Shown here one piece after another: positions 47,701 to 58,700 of a stretch of DNA of 64,000 nt. The stretch comes from Aptenodytes patagonicus (taxonomy: Eukaryota > Chordata > Aves > Sphenisciformes > Spheniscidae): contig NC_134951.1 in assembly GCF_965638725.1 (NCBI RefSeq), forward strand, positions 42,672,746-42,736,745, read 5' to 3'. The translations under genes were made by a program, and so were the position numbers. Numbering within the stretch: position 1 is the first letter of the stretch; each line of letters starts with the position of its first letter. The notes below the pieces were generated by a model, which had not been told where the DNA came from, made no database searches, and worked only from the letters and a program-made list of their open reading frames with translations.

Positions 47701-50700
47701 CAGGCTACGAAAGTGCAGGTAAGAGTTTACATTTTGCCACTTCACAACGAAGAATAAACTGCCTTATGCTTTGTACTTCACTTCACAGCAGCTGGGATTA
47801 AGGTAAGGTCTCTTATGTTCCACACAGCAGTACCCGTTTCCTAGTTCCAGCCACTTCATCTACAACATAAACACTAGTTCGGTCATTCACGTTTATTGTA
47901 TACCAGTTCAGGCAGGCTTGCGGTATTGCTCCAGTCTCACTTGTTGGAAAGGCAACTGATTGCTACAATTAGTATAAATTACCACGGTCATCATAATCAG
48001 TCTAATGCACCATCATAGGAGTATCTGAGTAATATATTGTTTCCAGCAGTTGGCCCTGGTATCATTATAATTGTTGGAGCAGAGAACTTGGAATCAAAGC
48101 ACTTGGCAGAATTAGGAGTGAAACTCCAATGCCTTGTGGGTGTGGGTATGTCATTTAAACACACCCTTCAGAAGCACTGACCTAATCCTGTTCTAGGGAG
48201 AAACAAATGTCTTCTGTTTCTTAGGCCTTGGCCGCTGGTCAGCAGCATTAGTGGGAAAGGCAGGTCATGCAGCTGGGGAGACTGGCCACAGCCAAGGAGA
48301 CAGTGCCTCTGAGCACTGCAAGGGCTGGTACGAGTACACGCGGAAAGCGAAACAGCACACAGCTACACCGAGCTACTCTGAAGGACAGCTCTAGCTAAGC
48401 AAGTACATTTTATGCTGTAATGAAATGCTAATAATTTTGCTGTACTTAACAAAGTAGCTCTGGAATTGATTATTGTAAATTACTGAAGCGTTGCATCCTT
48501 TTTAAAATAACGGTTGATGTTGCAGGTGGAGCAGAATCCATGGCTAGGGTTTGGAGCGATTGCTGTTGCTGTATTGTGTTCAGGATTTGCAGGTATAGTA
48601 TTATTTCTGTACGCAGGTCACATCAAAAGGACTGGAGAACTCATGATGTTTAAAACAGACCATTCTACATCAGTTAACTGTCTTTGTTGATTAGAAGATA
48701 AAAAAGGACTTTATCCCCTCTGCCCATAATTACCTTCTGCTTGCAGTAATTACGACAGATTCATGACATGATTACTCTAGTTGTCAAGCAAATGACTAGG
48801 AGCACATACTGCATGAAGGATTTTTGGTTTTGTTTGGTTTGGGTTTGTTTTGTTCTACAACCAGCGTTTCCCCTCAGAGTAGTTTTTCTCTGGCTTCTAC
48901 AGAAGGAGACCAGAACTTGAGGACAAGTGAGCCGGTGCTGAGAAATAAGGAAATGCCAATTACTGCTTAATTTGAAATTTGGTGCACAGGGGCATATTTC
49001 CCTGGCTGTAAACTGGATTCTTCTCCTTCCGTCTGTAAGAAAGCAAGGTATTATCACCTACCTCTAGTACCGTACAATCCTGCAAGAATAATCTTGTGCT
49101 GTGCATACACGCTCGTTACTCGTGGAAAGCATTCTGGTTGGCAGGGGAGGAAAGGAGGAGGGTGTCGTTCTTGTTTGGTGTCTTTTCAGTGAAATGGACA
49201 CTTTGAAGCAGAAATACTTATTAAGTATAAGGTAATATAATAATTATATATATATTAAAAAGTAAGAATTATATTTTTTATATATAATAATATAAGACTG
49301 TGTAGAGCTCAATCAACTTTTCCTGGAAGGTTATAAATTTACTCTTTTCAATAGATGCTTCCAAGCCACGAGACAAAATACAGCATTCACAGTGAAGCCT
49401 TCAGAGTCTCCGAAAGCTCTCTAGCTTTCTCTGATAACGCGGGTAGACAGCTGTGCTTCTAAAGGTCTGCAAATTCAGACCATTGAAAGGGCTGATGCAG
49501 GCAGCTCTAGAGGATTTAGACAGGTGCGGCTTTCTTCTCCCGCAAAAGGATTGTGGCTTGGGTGTTTCCTCACTGACGGCTGTAGCTTTGAGGCAGCTGG
49601 GCGGACAGAGTATTTCATCCGTGGAGTTCCTTGTGCCCTTGGGGCTTTACATGCTAAAACCATAAATCCTATTCAAACTTTTTTCCTCTTCTTCCTTCCC
49701 CCACCCGCATGAAGAAGTTATTTTGGCATTAAACCTTCAGTGTCTGGACTGACCACGTGAAGTGTTTTATATTATTGCAGCAAAGTCAAAAAAGTCATGT
49801 GGTTTTTGTCCCTCAGAGATGGAAAAGAAGTTTTTCTTCAAACTGCTGATCCTGTGATAATTTCCAAGTATCCGGGGGCCCAACAATGCTTATAAAAGCA
49901 TTGGACAAATATATAATGGCAGATCCTTTGTGACTTGAAACAGTACTGAAGAGTAATTTCTCCTAAACAGCACCCATTCTTTCCTTCCTCTTGCCTAGTG
50001 GAGTGATTTTTATGCATTTTTCAGAAATCTGAAAATATCATTTCATTGGTTTGCTTACGGTTTTCTTAGTTCATAAAATTTACAAGTACGGTTCACACTC
50101 AAGCCAAATTTCTGGTACATTGATTACATCCGGTTGTGCTCTGTGGGTCTTCTCAGCGAGCAGAAATCTCGAGAGAGATTACTGTGCGTTCTTTTAAGCA
50201 CTGCAGTCGTTAACAATACTAGTTTTTTGTTGATATTGTTTAGACTTTAAAAATGCACATTCATATGAGATAATATATTTCCTTGTTTTTTTATTATTTG
50301 AACCCCTGAAATATACATTTGTTCTCTAATTTATTCACCATAAATATTCACTATACTGTATTAAATTATAAATTGCATTTTTCATGAATAAAAGAGTAAG
50401 CAAGACCATCCTTGAAGATCACTCGGGGATTTCAGGAGGAGCGTGTGCCTAGGGCTCCTAATCCACAGGTCTTTTCTCAGTTTACAGCCAGGGAAATATG
50501 CCCCTGTGCACCGTCTTTGTCAGTTCCGTATATATTCTCATATCGTATGAAGGATCTTGGGCGACATTAATCAGCAATAAACTTTTAGTCAGTAGGACTC
50601 GCACCAGAAGGTCATGGAAGTGGCTGAGAAAAGCCGAGTCCTGCAAACTGCTGGCTGTGTTTCGAAATGCAGAGGAAATTCCAGAGATTAGCAGCGTCGT

Positions 50701-53700
50701 CCTGGTGTGGGAGCGATGGTTAAAAAGGCAGTGAGTGATGGCCTTGTAAGTCAGACTAAAAGGCCGACATTTGACACCTCCCAAGTAAAATAATGAAAAA
50801 GTATTTGGGGAATTTCAGTAATGCAGAGCATAAAAGTAATGCTCATCAGCGTGGCACTGTGAACAAGAGCTTTCAATTAAAATGAATTCCATTTCCTCAA
50901 AACCAGTCTGTAGTTTCAATTAGCAGAAGGCATCGGTTTTGATTTGCTCTTGTAATCCCCCGAAGCTGTGGTTTCAGAACCTCGCCACTCTGCCAAGTAC
51001 TCTGCAAGCACAAGGCTTCTGAGGAATTTTCAGTCTCAGTACTGAGGGAATATAGTCCCACACACTCCTCTTTTTTTATTATTGTTATTATTTTGTACTG
51101 CTAAGTATCTTGATAGAGGAAAAATTGTTCTCCATCATACTGAAATACATAAATATTGTCCTGGGGATAAAATACCAGGTGCCAAGGTGAAATGCTTTTT
51201 TTTCTGGTGTAGAATTGTACAGGGCAAACTGTTGGAATCAGAAGCCTGGCAAATCAAACAGAAATGAGGAGTAGTTTCAATTGTCAATGAGGTTCATTGT
51301 TAAAACGACTGTAAAGCGAAATAGAATCTATTTTTGATGTTATATACCCATTAAAATGATCCTGTCGTGGAAGATGCATGTTAGCAGGACGTGGGTTTGG
51401 GCCTTCTGCATTGGGAACTTATGTGAAACGTAACAGTCTGTAGGACAAGATGATTCCAGTAGTCTTGTCTGGCTTTAAAACACTATGAACCATGAATCAT
51501 TAAGGATGAAACTTCATTCATCTTACTGAAACTTTTTTTTTTTTAGGAGTTTATTTTGAGAAGGTCTTAAAGAGTTCAGATACTTCCTTGTGGGTGAGGA
51601 ACATTCAGATGTACTTATCTGGGATTGTGATGACTTTATTTGGTGTGTACGTGTCAGACGGAGCCCAAGTTCTTGAGAAAGGGTTTTTCTATGGCTATAC
51701 CTACTACGTCTGGTTTGTCATCTGTAAGTATCTTGTGGTTTTAGGGTCTCGTTACAGTGTTTTGCTTTTTTAACTATGATATAACTGATTGCACAAAGCT
51801 ACAAATTCAGACCCACTGTTCTTTACTGTGTTTTGAGGTTGTTTTTTTTTTTTTTTTAAAGTATCATTACCTTGGAAATCATTCACTTGTTCAATTTAAA
51901 ATTGTGCTGAAACAGCAGTCTAAATGACTGAGTAGCGAGTAGATCATCTTTAAATGAGTCGTATCTGATCTACTGGATGCCGTGTAGACATCCCATTTTG
52001 CTGAATGTTGCATTAAATCACCAATTAGGATGATGTAGCCCAAACGAGTACACCAGTGGAGTAAAATGCATCATTTCAAGAGTAACCTACTGCACCTTAT
52101 ACTGACAGAAACACGTTATCTGCTTTCCAGTTCTCGCCAGCGTAGGTGGCCTTTACACTTCGGTGGTTGTTAAGTACACAGATAACATTATGAAAGGCTT
52201 TTCTGCGGCGGCAGCAATTGTTCTTTCTACTGTGGCATCAGTCATCCTCTTTGGCCTCCAGATAAGTAAGTGTCTTTTTGCCTTTGATTTGACAGTACAT
52301 GCGCGTTTCCTTCCTGGCTAGCGGGCTGCTGGCAGGCTGTACGCAGTTCATAACAAAGCAATCATTGGTGCCTCCTTTGAATTTTTCTGGTTTTAACTTG
52401 GTCTTCTCCAGGACTCCTATGCACTAACGTATCGTCCCTATTGTGTCACATAAGGTGCCCGATGATCCTGTGCTTTCAGAGGCATCCTACAACCTCAAAC
52501 GGAAAGGTTCTTTCCGATTTAAACTAATTACAAGTTTATACAGTTTTATTCATGAATTGCTTTCTGATGCAGTTTAGTGTGCGATACAGCTGTTTACCTG
52601 AGACTGCTGTTAAGTTATCATTTCTTGTTGGTTTTAGTACAGCCAGTGCCAAATTAATTCCTCAGCTATTTCTGCAAGGGCTTTGCCACTTCCCTGTTAA
52701 GTTATACCTGCTGCTGCGTTAACTTTTACCTTCCCTATTTGCTGTGGCCCACACCACGTGAGAGCAGGTCAAACAGCAGCTGGGGTCATGACTGATGTGG
52801 TGAATGCTTTTTGAGAGGAAACAGCAGATTGCTTTGGGCTGTCCCGCAACTACAAAGGATTTTCTCCCTGATCAAGTCTGTGTCTGATACTGTATCCAGT
52901 AGCTCCTGCTCAGTCATTCACTGTTTAGTTTGGGGTATTTTTTACTTTCCTACCATAATCTGAAGATGGTATGGTGTAACGGTGAAAAACTAGCTTTCTC
53001 ATGTGGTATGAGTGAGATGAAACTTAAGGAAAATTTGCGTAAGGAGAAAATCCATCAGTGTCTGGCTGAAAAAGAGCACCTTAAACCAAGTGATGAAAAA
53101 CACAACTAGTTTCAAAAACTCACTTGGGCAGAACACTTTCGTGACGGTTGACACAGACCAAGCCTGGACTGGTGATCTTTCTGTGAAAGCCTCACTAATA
53201 GTGTTTCTCAACCCTGTCTAGATGTGGAAAGGCAAACAAAGTGTGTTATCACAGGCTACTTTATCACATCCGCTGTGTCTTTATCATTAAGTTTATTATC
53301 ACAGAAGCCTGTCGGATGGCGTCTGAAACTACAGGAGATGTTTCACACTTGCTTTTCTGACCGTCACCACGTTCTTGCTGATATGAGACTAACTGAAGTG
53401 GTGTGGGGATTAGTAAACAATCCAGAGTTCTCGGTGACAGAGGATGAGTCTAGATTCTGTGAGTTACTAACAGCTGCTTGTCCTGTTTAGTTTTGAGTAA
53501 CTTTAATACCATCATTCAGATATCATCATAACTTAGGTAGCTTAGTCTTCTGGAGGTTTCTTCTTATACGGAAGTGTTTTATTTAAACTATTTTGTCTCC
53601 TTTCAGCTGTTACCTTCTCCCTGGGTGCTCTCCTGGTGTGTATTTCTATTTACCTCTATGGATTACCTCGACAAGACACCACAAAAATCCAGCCATCAGA

Positions 53701-53737
53701 GACTAAGAGCTCAAAAGAGAGACTTGCTACTGTGTGA
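37552..53737 (+). CDS. SLC35A1: CMP-sialic acid transporter (Golgi nucleotide-sugar transporter)
   Basis: SLC35A1 exchanges cytosolic CMP-sialic acid for luminal CMP across the Golgi membrane, supplying all sialyltransferases. Coding exons: 37552-37567, 41274-41451, 47023-47182, 47566-47718, 48526-48592, 51547-51723, 52131-52265, 53607-53737. All junctions are GT-AG and the phases close, giving 1017 nt or 338 residues; I recall human as 337. The first coding exon holds only MSPPK plus one base. Family-conserved segments include [81 protein letters not shown] and [19 protein letters not shown], in the usual multi-pass (about ten helix) order. The C terminus ends LATV, keeping the terminal Val of the mammalian ER-export tail (IGV-type). 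Introns carry a solo LTR (intron 1) and an old CR1 (intron 2). A 353-bp direct repeat flanks the whole gene. Identification is firm. Confidence 0.97.
38714..38745 (+). repeat. poly-T tract (32 T)
   Basis: A run of 32 T lies in SLC35A1 intron 1. It may be the poly-A tail of an antisense retrocopy, but no element body was recognised beside it. Its length is probably unreliable in assembly. Confidence 0.9.
40431..41016 (+). mobile_element. solo LTR of an avian ERV in SLC35A1 intron 1
   Basis: It starts TGTCCTGGTTCCGGCGGGGG, like the copy at 15209, and ends near GTTAAACCATGATG, about 586 bp. It is flanked by TTTTT on both sides (40426-40430 and 41017-41021), a possible but low-complexity 5-bp duplication. 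The canonical terminal CA is not intact. Shared family blocks include AGAAGCTGGGAGGGGACACAG and CCCACGAGTTTTCTCAC. No internal region is present. Confidence 0.85.
42763..44040 (-). mobile_element. ancient CR1-type LINE, antisense, in SLC35A1 intron 2
   Basis: On the minus strand a decayed reverse-transcriptase segment is readable between 44013 and 43699 ([10 protein letters not shown], then [15 protein letters not shown]). The catalytic FADD box is changed to FADY. Toward lower coordinates follow old CR1-like 3' sequences, such as CTGGAACAGGATCCAGAGCTGCATG..GGATGTG on the + strand (43270-43310) and a CATGTAGCCCATCGTCCTCC terminus near 42780. It is much older than the CR1 copies at 14, 21, 35 and 63 kb. 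Confidence 0.65.
45720..46330. other. purine-biased intronic stretch in SLC35A1 intron 2
   Basis: This begins with a run of A (45721-45732) and is then markedly G/A-rich on the + strand for about 600 bp. Overlapping antisense open frames of about 90-130 codons (Pro/Ser/Leu-rich) follow from the purine bias. No gene or repeat family is recognised. Confidence 0.45.
49233..49296. repeat. AT-rich low-complexity tract
   Basis: About 64 bp of almost pure TA/TAA words in SLC35A1 intron 5, prone to melting. No gene or element is attached. Confidence 0.7.
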
Positions 53738-55136
53738 TGTTGTCCACAAAAATGGACGGACAGACAGACAAGAGAAAAAATGGACCTTAAAAAAACCTGC
53801 ATTTTTTAAAAATTAGCCTTAAGCTAGTCATGAAAGGGTTTAAGTGGGATAGACTAAAAGCAGAAGTTAGTTCTGTCTTACATGTGAAGTTTCCAGTGGC
53901 TGATGCTGAGGCTACATTACAGCCGAGGAGCTGGACGGGTATTCTATTGAAGGTATTCTTCATTCACATCGAACAATGAAGAGTCCCATTTACAAGGAAA
54001 CCAGAATGAAGGAACTGAACACTCAGTTGTATATAACGGAGGGAAATTGGTTCTTTGTGTATTTGATAAACTGTCTCGCCCTTTGAGGGCTTCATAAAAA
54101 TCTATTAAAAAGAGCAATTACTGCCAGCATTTTCTCTTAAACTAGTTGGCGATTGCAGTTTGACTAAAGACAGGAAAAGTTGCTCTTCTAGGTGATGCAT
54201 ATATGACAACTCCACCAGGAATAACCATGCTTCAAGCATCACTTACCTAGAAGTGGTCAGAAGTAGCACTTGCTGTTTGCTTTAAAAAGTCAGATGAAAG
54301 ACTGGTGTTTCTCTTAAGTTGTGGATTTTCTTTCACTTTTCAAATGTTTTCCATACCTGCTGTAGCTGGTAGAGGGATCTTCTATTCTAACTCTGTGTTT
54401 TGTCAAACCCCAGGTGTACAGGAAGGTTCCTATGTGTTCTTGTATCTCTGGCTTAAGTATGAAGGAGTCAACTCAAGGTGTCAGGCTAGAAGATTTTTAT
54501 CTGTACGTTTTCTCTCAACCTTTTTGTGCATATAGAGTGATGCTTGAAAAGAGTTCCTGTAATGCATGTTAGGCTTTGATTTAATTTATGAGTGCCAACT
54601 GTGTAATTTCAACCTCCTCCCTCATTTTCTGAGGCCTCACTCAGTTCAACCCTTCCAGAAACTGCAACTCTGCATTGAGGGAAAACTGACTTTGGTGCAT
54701 TTGGGCAACTCGGTTGCATTTTTGACTCCACTTTGAATGTAAACAAGTATATATCCTGGTTAGATTCCTTCAGACACGAGTTAACCAGCTGCGTTTTACT
54801 TGAAAGTGGGGCACGTTAAACACGGCAGTAACAAACATGCTTCAATTCTGTTCCAGTGGGAGAGGATGCTCCTCTCTGCCTTTTGCCAAGTGTTCTGCGC
54901 ATCCGGAACAGTGTGCCACCAAAGTGCCGCTCTGGCGAGTCGAGGCTGTGGTGGTAGTGGATATTGTCAGACACTTCAGAGGCTGGAACAGCCACCTGCA
55001 CTACCTTACACAATGACGCTCCACCTTTCTTCAGCAGTGTGACAGCTCAGGGGTGCCAAGCAACACCTGCCACGTCTGACTGCGTGTACAGTGCTGAGGG
55101 AGCACCATGGTTCCTGTTCCACCAGCTGGGCGGCAA
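53738..55136. other. SLC35A1 3' UTR region and convergent intergenic DNA
   Basis: This holds the presumed SLC35A1 3' UTR, with a candidate poly-A signal ATTAAA at 54104-54109, about 370 bp after the stop codon. Beyond that I see no gene or repeat before copy 2 of the 353-bp block. RARS2 transcription converges from the right, so the 3' UTRs may approach or overlap here. Confidence 0.5.
54104..54109 (+). terminator. candidate poly-A signal of SLC35A1
   Basis: ATTAAA in AAATCTATTAAAAAGAGC, 367 bp downstream of the SLC35A1 stop. It is the second most common vertebrate poly-A hexamer. Use of the site is inferred from position only. Confidence 0.4.
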
Positions 55137-55489
55137 ACCCTCTTCTCCCGGTCATCATGTCGGTGTGACAGAGGGGTGGGTGAGGAACACGATGTGGTCT
55201 TGGCTAATGTTACCAAAGGGGAGTGCAGTACAACACACAGGAAAAAAATTCTCTGGCATGGTCTGACTAACTCTGTTACAGTATACAGAGTAGCTGTAGC
55301 TGTTGTACCATTAGGCCTAAGTATACAATGGCAACCGCAGAAGGGGAGGACTTTGATTGCTGGGACAGCACAGTAAATACCACTTCTTCTACCAAAAGGA
55401 TGTTATATTTACATGGCAAATACAGAGCAGTTCGCTTTTATGGGAAATACCAGGTAGACTAGTGTCTTAAGTACGCTACTCTTACCAAG
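55137..55489 (+). repeat. 353-bp direct repeat, copy 2
   Basis: This is the partner of 36732-37084, in the same orientation, about 215 bp beyond the RARS2 stop codon and therefore possibly inside the RARS2 3' UTR on the opposite strand. The same frame is open here too and extends upstream to 55107 (89 codons to 55376). Substitutions relative to copy 1 lie at 55176, 55224, about 55246 and about 55329. Flanking sequences of the two copies share nothing obvious. Confidence 0.9.
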
Positions 55490-55703
55490 TGCCTGGGATA
55501 AAGTGATTGTGGCAACCCTGGCCTCCCCCAAATGGCTGTGCCATGCATGCTCTTCTGCAGTCGGTATGATGGAGCATACAAACCTCCAAGAGCACACAGA
55601 GTTTCCAGACTGCATTAGCAATGACACACAGGAGAGTGTTTCTATTATCTTGGAAAAAAATCCTTTTACTAAGAGATGTGACTTTACATTGCATACAGCC
55701 TCA

Positions 55704-58700
55704 TTACATTTGAGTTACAGGTGTAATGCCAAGAAGTTTCATTCCGTTAGCTAGAACCGAGCGTGCAGCTTGAAAGAGACGGAGCCTTGCCTGGAAAACA
55801 AGAATAGCCATCAGCTTACGGTATTGCTACAGAATAGGGCGTAGTTCTCAGGACAGCAGTTAGAAGCAGCCTGCCAGAGGTGAGAACACTGTGTGCATCC
55901 TCTGTCCCCATGCAGGGTGCTGGGATTCGGACATACACATCATCTGAGTATGGAGTAACACACCAGTGCTGGCAGAATTCACACCAGCTGTTGACAGCCC
56001 ATTGCAGTGTCAACAGAGGGACACTTTTGTCAACTGGGAAGGGGGAAGGGGGTGTCCAGCCCAGCCTAGTGCCCTCAGGGCAGAGCGACCAGAGGAGATG
56101 CCTGCAAAAGAGCTAGCAATGACTAAAAAGTGAAACTCTCTCATGCGCCACAGGCTGTTGCAGCCTGAGGATACTGCTGGAATCCCTCCTCTCACTGTGC
56201 CTGGGTTAGAGGCTGCCAAGCAACTATGGGCTGCTTTGAAAATTTCCCTCTTCCTTGTTAATGTCTTAGCTGTTACACAGCTGGCTGTTTGGGAAGGGCT
56301 CTATCAACCTTGCTCCAAAAAAATAGTTCTTGAAAGCTGTCACACTGTAAGATACTTAGAATTTTTTTTTTTTTTTACACTATAAGGAACTGAAGTTTTC
56401 CATCCTCAAAGGCAGGAATACCTACAGCATCTAAGCTCAAAGACAGAGTGCAGCTCCATCAATTCCACTGAATTTTTTTCCCTCAAAACACAGCTCAACA
56501 CTTAAATGTGATCTCCTACCAAAATCAGATAGGTAATTGCTTTTGAAATAGATGAAAGAGAAAATAAGAAAGGCAGTGTAATTAGTATATCATTTACTGA
56601 GCAGTTAAGGGGTCAAACATTGCCTGGGAGATCAGTAGAAAATAATTTGCATCTATTTGGAACTGTACGTTAACAGTTTTCAGCCTCCGTGCTTTAGCTA
56701 GAAAGGCAATACAGACAACTTGGGATATGTAGGTGGCAAGAGGGAGCAGACAGATTCAGTTACCTCCTAATTCTGTCTTCCCACATTACCAATAAAGGAA
56801 ACCATCAGAAATTAACCAGCAAGTTAAATGCTCAAATGTTTACTTCTAAAAACTTCAGAAGGGAAGGTGATGAGAAGGCAAGGGGCTTGACTGGGTTTGG
56901 AGCAGTTGTCCTTATGGAGCATTCTTTTTTGGGAAGATCAGGCAGAGCAGCCCTTTCCAGAAGGCACAGCTGTGAACAGCAACGCCTGCCTTCTCAAAGC
57001 GGTGCCGTCCACAGGACAGCCTGCCTGGTGGCTCATCAGCCTGCAGGTGCATATTCACCCAAGTGGTTGCACAGCTGGGTTGGCAAAGCCCTAACGGATC
57101 ATTCCTCTGGGATGCCCTACACAGAGTCCAGCCACGTAACAACGCTGCACCATACCTGGGCTAGTTCAGGGGTGCTGCCTTTCACAGGAAGAGTTTTATG
57201 TGCCACGGCTGCAAGATGGCTGAAATGGAAAACACAGTGAGAAGTCTCTTGGCAAGAGCAGTGCTGTGGGCTACAGAAAGGAGCAGAACTGGAAGAGCCA
57301 CAACTGCAGCATGCCAACAGCCTCTTTCACCTGGCTGAGGGAGAGCATGGTTTTCTGTAGCCTGCATGTTGTCAGGGCATGCCATCAACTTAATGCTTAT
57401 AAAATAACCCCAAAACAATCTCTCCGCTCCCCCCCCCCCAAAAAAAAAAAAAACAAAACCCCAACCCAAAACTGGTCTGGAAAGATCCTTGAGAGCCTGC
57501 CCTGTCATTCCCAAGGTGCATGATTCCTTATACCATTTTCCTTAACTTGTTAAAGCCTTCCCCAGACACAGGCTCTACAGCTTCCTCCGGCAAGTGTACT
57601 CCAGTGTTTCACTGTGCTGTTAAATCAGACAGGTCCTACACGGACCCTCCCTATGGAGGTCACCTATGCAGTATGACTTACAGTAATAATATGCTTTGTC
57701 CATCTCAACACATAGCCTGAGATCAGTGGTTAAAAGGGGTTTGGACAAAATTTCCTACCTGAAATTTTGAGATTTGAGAGCATATTATCAGCTCAAATCT
57801 GCTCTTTAAGATACAGTTAGTCCAGCATGATTTGGGGTTCAGACACTGGGTTACAGCCAAGTGATTCTTCTTTCTTGAAAGCAATTAGTTTCTGAGAAGG
57901 CTCCTGGCTCCTTTGTTCCTGGTTCCAACTTCGATCTCTACTATTTATTATATTTGCTATCCTACTTTATACCTTTCCTGCTCCAGAGAAACTGTCCCAC
58001 AAATTTACATCTTCCCACTATTTTTACTCTTCAAAGCAGTGCAGATGCAAGGGCTGCAGAGCCAGCTCAGGAAGACCTGTCCTTACCGTAGACGGATGCC
58101 AGTATCAGCAATCACCTTACCTAAGTGTGAGGAGGTAGCTGACAATGTGCTTGGGTTGCAGATCCTGAGAAGATCTATACAGGACCTCATCATACCTGTG
58201 AAGAGAGAAAAGGATTGTTTGGTGTTAAAGTGGTAGGAAGGCGTATTCAGATATAAGGCTCAGACTTGCTTAAGTCAGAACAAACACACAACCACAACTG
58301 CAGAATTAACAAAAATAAACTGCTGAACCAGACCTAAGCCATGTAATTAGCACACAATTGGTTATTTCTTCCTCGTTCACTTATTAGTGAAGGAGATTGC
58401 TTCTGCTCCTCATCGTGCAAACACTGCGGATGGCAGAGCTCAGAGAGGCAGGCTATAGCAAAGAGAACACAGGAGCTGTATTTACTCCTGGATCATTATG
58501 TCTAGTTTTACATTTCAACGCTAATTGTAAGTTCCTAGGAGCAAAAAACATGTATTAAATAACCAAGGCAGTCAAAATAGTCCCTTAAAGGATGTTGCCT
58601 TTAGTAAATGCAGCTTAGAATTTTAAGTAGCTAAAGGGAATCTTGTAACATTAGAAAAGACAAAAACAAAGTGGGTTTACATAATCCTGGAATAAAATCA

